Shown here piece by piece: positions 42,313 through 50,238 of a DNA stretch of 64,000 nt. Source of the stretch: JAUYIV01 sp035464675 (lineage in GTDB: Bacteria; Actinomycetota; Acidimicrobiia; Spongiisociales; UBA11373); the NCBI GenBank assembly GCA_035464675.1, contig DATHSA010000046.1:8324-72323 (forward strand), read 5' to 3'. The number at the start of each line of letters is the position of its first letter. Position 1 is the stretch's first letter. Below the pieces are notes generated by a model. The model did not search any database and had not been told where the DNA came from. It saw only the letters and a program-made list of their open reading frames with translations. A program made the translations under genes and the position numbers.

Positions 42313-42687
42313 TCAGCGCCGGCTGGCCGAGCAGTCCACGCACAGCTTCGTGTACGGGAGCGCGTCCAGCCGCGCAACGGGGATGGCCGTTCCGCACCCG
42401 TCACATGTGCCGTAGGTGCCGTCCTCGATCCGTCCCACGGCTTCTTCGATCTTGGCGAGGATGTCCTGGGCGTTCTGCCACAGCGACAGCTCCTTCTCCA
42501 TCTCGAAAGCGAGCGAACCGCCCTCGGCGGTGTTGGGATCGGGGCTGCGGTCCGAGGAGGTCTCGGTGAGCCTGACCTCCTCACGGTCCGCCTCGATGTC
42601 GCGAACCAACCCCTCGAGACGCTCACGCTCCTCTTCGAGGCGCTTCTTGAAGCGGTCCAATGTGGATTGGGCGAGATCGCGTGCCAT
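42313..42687 (-). CDS. TraR/DksA-type zinc-finger protein
   Basis: 124 aa. A long coiled-coil N-terminus (STLDRFKKRLEEERERLEGLVRDIEADREEV) is followed by a C4 zinc finger (CDGC ... CVDC, about 98-121) with the GTYGTCDGCG motif of the family. DksA-like proteins enter the RNA polymerase secondary channel and alter initiation; an acidic tip in the loop is expected but not obvious here. The ATG at 42687 has GGGAGG six bases upstream, so the longer frame is not used. Actinobacteria often keep this gene before lspA. Confidence 0.88.
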   Translation of the reverse strand: MARDLAQSTLDRFKKRLEEERERLEGLVRDIEADREEVRLTETSSDRSPDPNTAEGGSLAFEMEKELSLWQNAQDILAKIEEAVGRIEDGTYGTCDGCGTAIPVARLDALPYTKLCVDCSASRR

Positions 42688-42853
42688 TGGGCCCTCCCTG
42701 GAGCGAGCGACGATACCACGGGCGGGTTTCGGAACACAGTGGGCCAGATGCCTATTCCCTGGAGCATCGACGCCCTTGCCCCCGACCCCCTGTCTGGTGG
42801 CTGCGCCGATCTTGCGTTGCGGTTCCCTGCCCGTCCACGCAAGACTCGGGATC

Positions 42854-43129
42854 ATGTTTCACCCGCATCCTGCAGGGACTCTCGTCGATGTCTGGGTGGT
42901 GCCCGGGGCCAGCCGGGACGAGATCGTCGGGGAGCACGATGGCGCAATCAAGATCCGGGTGACGGCACCGCCTGAGAGGGGCAAGGCGAACAAGGCGGTG
43001 GCACGACTGCTGGCCGAGCGCATGCCCGGCCGCCGTGTCACCGTCGTATCGGGGAAGACCGCGCGCGGGAAGCAGGTCCTCGTCGAGGGTGTGACCCCCG
43101 AGGCGGTGGCGGCCGCGCTCCCCCACTGA
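42854..43129 (+). CDS. DUF167/YggU family protein
   Basis: 91 aa. GTLVDVWVVPGASRDEIVG, IKIRVTAPPERGKANKAVARLLAE and VTVVSGKTARGKQVLVEG follow the DUF167 pattern throughout. The biological role is unknown; structures show a small alpha/beta fold. In many genomes it is next to yggT, which is about 4 kb away here. The ATG at 42854 is chosen by alignment to the family start; no ribosome binding site is obvious. The 166-base divergent spacer with traR/dksA shows nothing else. Confidence 0.85.
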   Translation: MFHPHPAGTLVDVWVVPGASRDEIVGEHDGAIKIRVTAPPERGKANKAVARLLAERMPGRRVTVVSGKTARGKQVLVEGVTPEAVAAALPH

Positions 43130-43149
43130 CCCCGCGGGGTCGAGCCCTG

Positions 43150-43179
43150 TCGACTGCCCTCTGCCCTGCCATCTGATAT
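43150..43179 (+). promoter_or_regulatory. Candidate ileS promoter
   Basis: TCGACT (43150-43155), 18 bases, TGATAT (43174-43179), just ahead of the T-box stem I. It overlaps a heptamer array. Confidence 0.3.
43154..43174 (+). repeat. CTGCCCT period-7 array, 3 units
   Basis: CTGCCCT, CTGCCCT, GCCATCT in 7-base register, after the DUF167 stop. Confidence 0.45.
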
Positions 43180-43205
43180 CTTCATGCCAGGCGCCGAAGA
43201 GGGCG

Positions 43206-43431
43206 CCGACGGATCAGCAAGGGCTCAGCGAGCCGGCGAATGGTGCGAGGCCGGCGCCCCGGATCCGTCGGTCATCGCCTCTGAGCCGTGGGAAGAGCGG
43301 GCCACGCCCGGGTAGAACCCACCGGAGTCCTCCACGACACGGAGGCCACGAGAGGCCGCCTCCGGGTGGCAAGTCGGGTGGTACCGCGGGCCTCGAGCTC
43401 GTCCCGGCGGCAGCGACCGCCGAGGAGCGAG
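43206..43431 (+). promoter_or_regulatory. T-box riboswitch (ileS leader)
   Basis: The conserved T-box core GGTGGTACCGCG is at 43377-43388, with the TGGT bulge that pairs with the uncharged tRNA 3' end. A closed stem I is formed by CCGACGGATC (43206-43215) and GATCCGTCGG (43262-43271), a perfect 10 bp. A stem III candidate lies at 43340-43364. No T-run terminator follows; the ileS ribosome binding site is 33 bases after the core, so control is probably on translation, as known for actinobacterial ileS T-boxes with short stem I. An AUC (Ile codon) occurs in the stem I region, but I cannot fix the specifier with confidence. Confidence 0.9.
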
Positions 43432-46400
43432 ATGTCAAGACCGTTCGACAGGGTGAGCCCGGAAGTGTCCTTCCCCGCACTCGAGGAGGAGATCCTCGAC
43501 CTGTGGGATCGGGTCGATGCCTTCCACGAGTCGGTCCGGATGCGGCCTGACGACAACGAATTCACCTTCTACGACGGCCCGCCATTCCCCACCGGCAGCC
43601 CGCACTTCGGGAACCTCCTCGCCGGCGTCCTCAAGGACATCGTTCCCCGCTACTGGACCATGCGCGGGCACCGTGTGGAGCGTCGTTTCGGCTGGGACAC
43701 CCACGGCCTGCCCATCGAGCTGGAGGTCCAGGAAGAGCTCGACCTCTCGGGCCCCTCGAACATCCTCGACTACGGAGTCGCTCGCTTCAACGAGGCATGC
43801 CGCGTGCGGGTGATGGAGAACACCGAGGTCTGGGAGCACATCACCCGAAGGATCGGGCGCTGGGTCGACTTCGAGGACGACTACAAGACGATGGACGTCG
43901 ACTTCATGGAGTCGGTGTGGTGGGTGTTCCGCAGGCTGTGGGACGAGGGCCTGGTGTACAAGGCGTTCAAGGTGCTCCCCTATTCGTGGGGGGCCGCCAC
44001 TCCGCTCTCGAACTTCGAGGTGAACCTCGGCGAGTACCGGGACGTCGAGGACCCGTCGATCACGGTGCGCCTGGAGGTGACCGAAGGCGCCGGCCCCGTG
44101 GCGCCGGGCGACACGCTCCTCGTGTGGACGACCACACCGTGGACGATGCCGTCAAACCTCGGCGTGGCGGTGGGGCCCGACATGACCTATGTCCGGATCG
44201 ACGACCCCCTCGACGGCGCACCGGGCCGGTACTGGGTCGCCGCGGATCGCGTGGCCGCGTACTGGCCCGGGGACACCGTCGCGTCGGCGACGGCCCGGGG
44301 GTCGGAGGTTCTCGGCACCAGATATCGGCCGGCGTTCCAGCACTACGACTTCCTCGCCGACGACGGAGCATTCGTCGTGATCCCCAGCGACGAGGTCTCG
44401 GTCGACGAGGGCACCGGTCTGGTGCACATGGCACCCGCCTTCGGCGAGGCCGATCTGGCTGCATTCGCCGATGCCGGCCTCGAGCGACTCCTCGTCGACC
44501 CCGTCGATGCCGAGGGTCGCTTCACCGATGAGATCCCAGAGGTGGCCGGCATGCGAGTCAAGGACGCCGACCCCGTGCTGATTCGGCTGCTCGAGGAATC
44601 CGGGGCGCTCGCTCGCAGCGAGCGGATCGTTCACTCCTATCCGTTCTGCTGGCGTACCCATACCCCGCTGATCTACAAGGCGATCCCCACCTGGTTCGTG
44701 GCGGTCGAGAGGATCCGCGATCGCATGGTCGAGTTGAACGAGACCATCCACTGGGTCCCCGACCACGTCGGTTCGAAGCGTTTCGGCAACTGGCTGGAGC
44801 AGGCGCGGGACTGGGCCGTATCGCGCAACCGGTTCTGGGGCTCGTGCATCCCGGTGTGGGAGTGCGACGCCTGTGATCACGTGGTCTGCGTGGGGAGCAT
44901 CGACGAGCTTCAGGAGCTGAGCGGGACCCGCGTGACCGACCTTCACAAGCACGTTGTCGACGAGGTCACGTTCCCGTGCTCGGAGTGCGACGGGACCATG
45001 CGACGCGTGCCCGAGGTTCTGGACGTCTGGTTCGAATCCGGCGCGATGCCCTATGGCCAGAGCCACTACCCCTTCGAGAACAAGGAGCGGTTCGAGCGAG
45101 GCTTCCCGGCGCACTACATCGCCGAGGGCCTCGACCAGACCCGAGGCTGGTTCTACACCCTGGTCGTCCATGCCACGGCTCTGTTCGACTCGATTCCCTT
45201 CCGCAATTGCGTCGTGAACGGCCTGATCCTCGCCGAGGACGGGCGGAAGATGTCGAAGAGTCTCAAGAACTACGCCGACCCCATCTCGTTGGTCGAGGCG
45301 GTCGGAGCAGACGCCCTACGGGCCTATCTCATCAACTCGCCCGTGGTCCGGGCCGAGCCCCTCCGGTTCTCCGAGCGAGGGGTGCGCGAGGTGGTTCGGA
45401 CCGTGATGCTCCCCTATTGGAACGCCTATTCGTTCTTCACCACCTACGCAGCCGCCGAGGGCCTGACCGTGGAGGCGCTGGCGGATGCGCCGTCACCGGA
45501 GGCGCGCCCAGAGATCGATCGGTGGATCCTCTCTGTCCTCCAGAGTCTGGTCAAGCGGGTCAACACCGAGATGGAGGGTTACTACCTCTACAACGTGATA
45601 CCCCCGCTGATCGAGTTCGTCGACGACCTGACCAACTGGTACATCCGCCGTTCGCGCCGCCGCTTCTGGACCGTGCGCGGCACCGACCCGGCGGACAGCC
45701 TGTCCGCATTCGCCACTCTTTACGAGGTGCTCGTGGCGTTCGCAAAGCTCATGGCTCCAGTGCTGCCCTTCATCACCGAGACCATGTACCAGGACCTCGT
45801 GGTGGCCCGCCGCGATCAGCCCGACCAGGGCCTGCTGAGTGTCCACCATGAGGACTACCCGGAGGCGGACTCACGCCTGATCGACACCCGTCTCGAGACC
45901 GACATGGACGCGGTTCGTTCGGCCGTCGGCCTTGGCAGGGGGCTGAGGGTGACCGAAGGGGTGCGGATCCGCCAGCCGCTCTCCACCCTGACCGTCGTCA
46001 GCCATGACGATGCGGTCCGGCGCGCCATCGAGGCCCACCGTGATCTGATCTCGGAGGAGCTCAACGTGAAGCGGGTGGTCACCTCAGGCGACGAGGAGAG
46101 CCTTGCCAGCCTGTCGGCCAAGCCGAACTACCGCTCCCTCGGGCCGAGATTCGGGGCTCGCATGAAGGACGCTGCGGCCGTGATCGAGGCGCTCTCGCCC
46201 GACCAGATCCAGTCGGTTCTCGATGGCGGTCAGCCGGAGGTGCTCGGTGAGATCATCCGGGCCGATGACCTCGTCGTCGTGAGGGATCCCCTCCCCGGCC
46301 TCGCGGTTGCCACCGGTGAGCGTCTCTCGGTGGCCATCGACACCACCGTCACCCCCGAACTCGAGAGAGAAGCGCTGGCCCGCGAACTCGTGAAGCTGAT

Positions 46401-46611
46401 CCAGGGCCTGCGAAAGGACGCCGGCCTCGAGGTCTCCGACCGGATCGCCCTCACCTGGGACTCCGCGTCGTCGGCGGTGGAGGCGGCGGTCGGCGAGCAC
46501 TCCGACTGGATCGCCGGAGAGGTCCTCGCCGAGTCGATGTCGCGGGGCGAGGGCGGGGCGGAGCTCGACGCGGCGGGAGAGCCGGTGAGCCTTCGGGTGG
46601 AGCGGGTCTAG
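43432..46611 (+). CDS. ileS: Isoleucyl-tRNA synthetase (type 2)
   Basis: 1059 aa. The class I motifs are GSPHFGN (HIGH) at about 55 and GRKMSKSLKNY (KMSKS) at about 605. An editing domain with TTPWTMPSN lies between. Cysteine pairs (CDACDH, CSECDG) near 480-520 and the length fit the type-2 enzymes of actinobacteria and eukaryotes, a form usually tolerant of mupirocin. The ATG at 43432 has GAGGAG five bases before it. It is controlled by the T-box just upstream and converges on the yggT end of the dcw operon. Confidence 0.97.
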   Translation: MSRPFDRVSPEVSFPALEEEILDLWDRVDAFHESVRMRPDDNEFTFYDGPPFPTGSPHFGNLLAGVLKDIVPRYWTMRGHRVERRFGWDTHGLPIELEVQEELDLSGPSNILDYGVARFNEACRVRVMENTEVWEHITRRIGRWVDFEDDYKTMDVDFMESVWWVFRRLWDEGLVYKAFKVLPYSWGAATPLSNFEVNLGEYRDVEDPSITVRLEVTEGAGPVAPGDTLLVWTTTPWTMPSNLGVAVGPDMTYVRIDDPLDGAPGRYWVAADRVAAYWPGDTVASATARGSEVLGTRYRPAFQHYDFLADDGAFVVIPSDEVSVDEGTGLVHMAPAFGEADLAAFADAGLERLLVDPVDAEGRFTDEIPEVAGMRVKDADPVLIRLLEESGALARSERIVHSYPFCWRTHTPLIYKAIPTWFVAVERIRDRMVELNETIHWVPDHVGSKRFGNWLEQARDWAVSRNRFWGSCIPVWECDACDHVVCVGSIDELQELSGTRVTDLHKHVVDEVTFPCSECDGTMRRVPEVLDVWFESGAMPYGQSHYPFENKERFERGFPAHYIAEGLDQTRGWFYTLVVHATALFDSIPFRNCVVNGLILAEDGRKMSKSLKNYADPISLVEAVGADALRAYLINSPVVRAEPLRFSERGVREVVRTVMLPYWNAYSFFTTYAAAEGLTVEALADAPSPEARPEIDRWILSVLQSLVKRVNTEMEGYYLYNVIPPLIEFVDDLTNWYIRRSRRRFWTVRGTDPADSLSAFATLYEVLVAFAKLMAPVLPFITETMYQDLVVARRDQPDQGLLSVHHEDYPEADSRLIDTRLETDMDAVRSAVGLGRGLRVTEGVRIRQPLSTLTVVSHDDAVRRAIEAHRDLISEELNVKRVVTSGDEESLASLSAKPNYRSLGPRFGARMKDAAAVIEALSPDQIQSVLDGGQPEVLGEIIRADDLVVVRDPLPGLAVATGERLSVAIDTTVTPELEREALARELVKLIQGLRKDAGLEVSDRIALTWDSASSAVEAAVGEHSDWIAGEVLAESMSRGEGGAELDAAGEPVSLRVERV

Positions 46612-46645
46612 CCCGTCGCCCGTCGCCGGTCGCCCGTCGCCCGTC
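46611..46645 (+). repeat. GCCCGTC period-7 array, 5 units
   Basis: GCCCGTC x2, GCCGGTC, GCCCGTC x2 in perfect register. It starts on the last base of the ileS stop codon. Confidence 0.65.
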
Positions 46646-46663
46646 GGTCAGCCCCCTGAGGTG

Positions 46664-46706
46664 CTGTTCGCCCGCCGCCAGGCGGGCGAAGTCGCCCGGG
46701 TCAACA
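46664..46706 (+). repeat. 43-bp direct repeat with hairpin, copy 1
   Basis: Identical to copy 2 (46760-46802) at 42 of 43 positions. It contains the stem TTCGCCCGCC/GGCGGGCGAA with a 4-base loop GCCA. Confidence 0.8.
46667..46690. terminator. Hairpin of repeat copy 1; possible terminator for ileS
   Basis: A 10-bp perfect GC-rich stem 56 bases after the ileS stop. It has no T-run. As a symmetrical hairpin between convergent genes it could act in both directions. Confidence 0.4.
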
Positions 46707-46716
46707 GCACGGCCCC

Positions 46717-46736
46717 GCTGGGGTTGGGGCCCCAGC
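46717..46736 (-). repeat. GGGG/CCCC stem-loop, copy 2 (inverted)
   Basis: Stem GCTGGGG/CCCCAGC with loop TTGGGG on the plus strand; on the minus strand the loop is CCCCAA, as in the other three copies. It lies between the two 43-bp repeats. Confidence 0.65.
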
Positions 46737-46759
46737 CTGGGGAGGAGGGCGACCAGCGT

Positions 46760-46802
46760 CTGTTCGCCCGCCGTCAGGCGGGCGAAGTCGCCCGGGTCAA
46801 CA
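46760..46802 (+). repeat. 43-bp direct repeat with hairpin, copy 2
   Basis: Loop GTCA instead of GCCA is the only difference from copy 1. The end of this repeat supplies the yggT stop codon (TCA at 46797-46799 on the plus strand). Confidence 0.8.
46763..46786. terminator. Hairpin of repeat copy 2; possible terminator for the dcw operon
   Basis: The same 10-bp stem, 11 bases after the yggT stop on the minus strand. There is no T-run. Confidence 0.4.
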
Positions 46803-47048
46803 AATCGCCGCTGCCAGTATCCCCAGCGCGATCAGCAGGACCAGCGGCGACAGGTCGAGGGCCATCGCTCCCATCCGCACCGGGGGAAGGATGGCGCGCA
46901 ACGGCCGGAGCACAGGCTCGGTGAACGTGCGGAATGCTGCTCGCACCCGGGCGAGCGGATGGTCGTACGAGACGGGAATCCATTCGAGAACGATTCGGGC
47001 GAAGACGACGAGGCTGTATGCCTGGACGATGAAGCAGAGGATCCCCAC
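46797..47048 (-). CDS. YggT-family membrane protein
   Basis: 83 aa, two transmembrane helices (about 4-22 and 63-82) around the conserved loop RTFTEPVLRPLRAILPPV. YggT proteins of Gram-positives lie beside ftsZ and sepF and are thought to support division or osmotic tolerance; the mechanism is unknown. The start is GTG, six bases after the sepF stop. The gene ends within a 43-bp repeat, so the final residues (AAAIC) may have been shaped by its insertion. No divIVA gene follows, unlike in most actinobacteria. Confidence 0.88.
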   Translation of the reverse strand: MGILCFIVQAYSLVVFARIVLEWIPVSYDHPLARVRAAFRTFTEPVLRPLRAILPPVRMGAMALDLSPLVLLIALGILAAAIC

Positions 47049-47054
47049 GGGTTC

Positions 47055-47777
47055 TTACTCTTCCGGCGCCTGGTAGTAACCGAGCTCCTTCAGCCGGCGC
47101 TTCTCCTCACGGCTGATGTTGACATTGGCCGGGTTGACCAGCACGACACCCTGCCCGATCTTTCGCATCGATCCGCCGAGTGCGTAGGTCAATCCACTCG
47201 AGAAGTCGACGAGCCGACGGACCATCGCGGGCTCCACCTTGCGCAGGTCGAGCACGACCGGGATGTTGGCCCGGATGTGGTCGGCGAGCACCTGGGCGTC
47301 GGTGTATGAGCGAGCGACGATAACTTCGCACTCGAGATCGGCATCAGAAACCGTGCGCACGAGCGGCCGGTCGGCGGGTGTGATGGTGACCCCCGACTCT
47401 GAGAGGGCGGGATCGCCGACGGGGCGCCGCCGTCCGGTCATCGGAGGCTCGACCCGGCGCCCCTGGACGCCGCTCGGACCCGGAACACGCGGCTGCGCGC
47501 CACGCCTGCTGGCTGCGATGCGCTCGCCGGTGGTCAGTGTCGGGTCGAGCTCGAGCTCGTTGGATTCCTGGCGACCCATCGACATGCGTGGCCGTTGCGG
47601 CTGGCGCGCCTGCGGCTGACTCGCACCAGGAGGCCGGCCACCGGTCTCGGCCGACTGGCGACGCTGGGGAGTCGGCCGCTCCTGCTCCCAATCCCTCGAT
47701 CCGCCGTAGTCGGACTCGTCGACGGCGTCTTCGTCGACGAGTCCGAGATAGAACAGTGTCTTCTGCCAGAGACCCAC
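47055..47777 (-). CDS. sepF: Cell division protein SepF
   Basis: 240 aa. An N-terminal membrane-binding helix (MGLWQKTLFYLGLV) is followed by a 125-residue disordered linker rich in Arg, Pro and Gln. The SepF domain (about 145-232) shows DAQVLADHIRANIPVVLDLRKVEPAMVRRLVDFSSGLTYALGGSM in part. SepF anchors FtsZ to the membrane and replaces FtsA in actinobacteria; ftsA is absent from this cluster. It ends six bases before yggT and starts six bases after yggS. Confidence 0.95.
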   Translation of the reverse strand: MGLWQKTLFYLGLVDEDAVDESDYGGSRDWEQERPTPQRRQSAETGGRPPGASQPQARQPQRPRMSMGRQESNELELDPTLTTGERIAASRRGAQPRVPGPSGVQGRRVEPPMTGRRRPVGDPALSESGVTITPADRPLVRTVSDADLECEVIVARSYTDAQVLADHIRANIPVVLDLRKVEPAMVRRLVDFSSGLTYALGGSMRKIGQGVVLVNPANVNISREEKRRLKELGYYQAPEE

Positions 47778-47782
47778 GGGTA

Positions 47783-48445
47783 TCAGCCCTCGTGCTGGAA
47801 CGGCCCAAAGATAGCCCGTCCCACCCGCAACACAGTGGCACCTTCCTCTACGGCCACCTCGAAATCGTTCGTCATCCCCATCGAGAGGTGGGCCACATCG
47901 GGATGGCCCTCACGGATGCGATCGCGCAGTTCCCGCAGCCGACGGAACCAGACCCGCGATGCCTCCGCCCCCTCGGCGAGCGGCGGAATGGCCATCAGGC
48001 CGACGACCCGGATCCCCAGGCCCTCGGCCATGGCGATCAGCCCTTCGGCGTCTCCAGGTGCCACGCCCCCCTTCTGAGGCTCTCCGGCGAGGTCGACCTG
48101 GACGAGTGCCGGCGGCGGAATCCCCTGTCCCTTCACCCAGTACTCGGCGAGCTCGCGGCGATCCAGCGAATGCAGCATGTGAGCGATCGGACGCACCAAC
48201 CGCACCTTGTTGCCCTGCAGGCGTCCCACGAAGTGCCAGCGGGTCGACAGGAGTCTGGAACGCTCCACCAGCTCGGACGCGCGATTCTCTCCAAAGTCTT
48301 CGAGGCCCTCGTCGTGCGCTGCGAGGACAGCGTCGTCAGAGGCGTACTTGCTGACGCCCACCAGCGTGATGTCGCGTGGATCACGCCCGGCTCGGTCGGC
48401 CGCAGCCGCGATCCGAAGGCGGACCTCGCTCAGGCCGGTAGCCAT
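47783..48445 (-). CDS. YggS-family PLP-binding protein
   Basis: 220 aa. The pyridoxal phosphate lysine is in VGVSKYAS, with ENRASEL, WHFVGRLQGNK, HSLDRREL and LSMGMTNDFEVAVEEG matching the PLPBP family. It has no known catalytic activity; it holds PLP and affects amino-acid and vitamin B6 balance. The ATG at 48445 overlaps the pgeF end by 16 bases. The position after pgeF in the ftsZ operon is widely conserved. Confidence 0.95.
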   Translation of the reverse strand: MATGLSEVRLRIAAAADRAGRDPRDITLVGVSKYASDDAVLAAHDEGLEDFGENRASELVERSRLLSTRWHFVGRLQGNKVRLVRPIAHMLHSLDRRELAEYWVKGQGIPPPALVQVDLAGEPQKGGVAPGDAEGLIAMAEGLGIRVVGLMAIPPLAEGAEASRVWFRRLRELRDRIREGHPDVAHLSMGMTNDFEVAVEEGATVLRVGRAIFGPFQHEG

Positions 48446-49056
48446 GCGATTGCCACCTGGCGCGCGGAGGTTCCGTCGCGCCGGTACGAATGGAATCGGT
48501 CATCGCCTCTTGTGCAATCCCGCGACATCCAGATACGGAGTCCTTCGAGATCGGCGGCCACCGCCGCCGGGAGATCGACCGAGAGGGTGCCCCAGCCCGT
48601 CTCTGATGCGTGCCCGGGAAACCTGTCTGCCACCTCGGAACCGACCTCGAAGCAGCACGGCCCGATGCCGGGGCCGATGGCGGCCCGGGATGGGGGCACC
48701 CCGGCGTTCTCCATCGCCCGTCGCACCGCCCGCACCACTCCCGCCGCCGCGCCCCGCCACCCCGCATGTGCCACCCCCACGGCGCCATCACCCTCGAGCA
48801 TGACCGGAAGACAGTCGGCGGTCGACACTGCAATCGGGAGCCCGGGGACGACGGTGAAGGCGGCGTCGGCCTCCCCCCCGTCTCCTGGCCCTGTCACCGC
48901 TGCGACCCCGGCGCCGTGCACCTGGCGGAGCCACGCCCAGCGATCAGAGATGCCAAGCGACGCGGAGATCCGGGAGCGGGCGCCGGGATCCTGTCTCGCA
49001 TCTCCGTCGGAGGCGTCGCCGAACGCGACGCCGCGGAAGCCCTCGGGCCGGATCAT
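48430..49056 (-). CDS. pgeF: Peptidoglycan editing factor PgeF (YfiH/laccase-domain)
   Basis: 208 aa. The metal site motifs QVHGA, TADCLPV and HAGWRG and the GPGIGPCCFEV segment define the family. The E. coli homologue corrects muropeptides in which L-Ser replaces L-Ala next to MurNAc, and family members have purine nucleoside or polyphenol oxidase activity in vitro. It follows ftsZ with a 4-base ATGA overlap. Its place in a peptidoglycan operon fits the editing role. Confidence 0.92.
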   Translation of the reverse strand: MIRPEGFRGVAFGDASDGDARQDPGARSRISASLGISDRWAWLRQVHGAGVAAVTGPGDGGEADAAFTVVPGLPIAVSTADCLPVMLEGDGAVGVAHAGWRGAAAGVVRAVRRAMENAGVPPSRAAIGPGIGPCCFEVGSEVADRFPGHASETGWGTLSVDLPAAVAADLEGLRIWMSRDCTRGDDRFHSYRRDGTSARQVAIAWLPA

Positions 49057-50153
49057 CCCTTCAGGAAGTCGGGGATCTCCAGGTCGTCGAATGGACCCGG
49101 CCCGTCGTCGGCATCGGGTTCATCCCTTTCCTCCCGGGACGGCTTGGGTATCGACGGTGTGCGCACCGAGGGAGCCTGGATCTGCGGCCGCTCCTGCGGC
49201 CCGCCGCCGAATCCGGCAGCGATGACCGTCACCCGCATCTCATCGCCCATGGAGTCGTCGATCGTGGCCCCGAAGATGACGTTGGCGTCCGGTGTGCAGT
49301 GCTCGGCGATGGTGGTCGCCGCCTGGTTGACCTCATGGAGGCTCATCGAGTTGGAGCCGGCCACCGAGAGAAGCACCCCGCTGGCGCCTTCCACCGACGA
49401 CTCCAGCATCGGGCTGGCGATCGCCTTGGCGGCCGCCTGCGACGCCCGGTTCTCGCCGCTGGCGCGCCCGATCCCCATCGCCGCGGTCCCCGCCCCGTAC
49501 ATGACGGACTTCACGTCGGCGAAGTCGACGTTGATGAGGCCGGGGGTGGTGATGAGATCGGTGATGCCCCCGACGCCGTGGAGGAGCACCTCGTCGGCGA
49601 GACGGAATGCGTCCACGATCGGAAGGCTCTGGTCCGCGTGCTCGAGGAGCCGCTGGTTGGGGATGACGATGAGCGTGTCCACCGCACTGCGAAGCGCGGC
49701 GATTCCCTGTTCTGCCTGGACCGAGCGCCTCCGGCCCTCGAATCCGAACGGGCGGGTGACCACGGCGACGGTCAATGCCCCCAGACTTCGGGCGATCTCC
49801 GCGACCACCGGAGCGGCGCCGGTCCCGGTGCCGCCTCCTTCGCCGGCCGTGATGAACACCATGTCGGCGCCCCGTAGGGAGTCCTCGATGTCGTCGCGAT
49901 GGCCCTCGGCGGCCGTCCGGCCCACCTCGGGGTCGGCGCCCGCACCCAGGCCACGTGTCAGATCGCGGCCGATGTCGAGTTTCACGTCGGCATCGGACAT
50001 CAGCAGCGCCTGAGCGTCCGTGTTGATCGCCACGAACTCGACGCCCCGGAGGCCGGCTTCGATCATCCGGTTGACGGCGTTGACGCCACCGCCGCCGACA
50101 CCGATCACCTTGATGACGGCCAGGTAGCTCTGGAGACCGTCGTTGGTCACCAT
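49053..50153 (-). CDS. ftsZ: Cell division GTPase FtsZ
   Basis: 366 aa. VGGGGVNAVNRM binds the phosphates, GEGGGTGTGAAP is the tubulin signature, and NVDFADVK the T7 loop. The C-terminal peptide DDLEIPDFLK is the binding site for SepF (and FtsW/FtsA elsewhere). The ATG at 50153 has GAGGAG six bases upstream; the 35 extra codons of the open frame overlap ftsQ. It polymerises into the Z ring. It follows ftsQ directly, without ftsA between. Confidence 0.98.
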   Translation of the reverse strand: MVTNDGLQSYLAVIKVIGVGGGGVNAVNRMIEAGLRGVEFVAINTDAQALLMSDADVKLDIGRDLTRGLGAGADPEVGRTAAEGHRDDIEDSLRGADMVFITAGEGGGTGTGAAPVVAEIARSLGALTVAVVTRPFGFEGRRRSVQAEQGIAALRSAVDTLIVIPNQRLLEHADQSLPIVDAFRLADEVLLHGVGGITDLITTPGLINVDFADVKSVMYGAGTAAMGIGRASGENRASQAAAKAIASPMLESSVEGASGVLLSVAGSNSMSLHEVNQAATTIAEHCTPDANVIFGATIDDSMGDEMRVTVIAAGFGGGPQERPQIQAPSVRTPSIPKPSREERDEPDADDGPGPFDDLEIPDFLKG

Positions 50154-50238
50154 GGGTACTCCTCGGTCTGCGCCTCGCGCCCGCGCCGCGGCGCGGGTCG
50201 GGGTCTGGAGGAAGGATACCCCACCCTCGACTCGAGGA

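Noticed and set aside
46664..46802. CRISPR array
   Set aside because: Only two repeats with one spacer that itself contains a known repeat, and no cas genes in the window.
46661..46924. Open frame encoding a repeated ARRQAGEVARVN peptide
   Set aside because: The repeat is in the DNA (43-bp hairpin element), the frame runs antisense into yggT, and there is no start signal.
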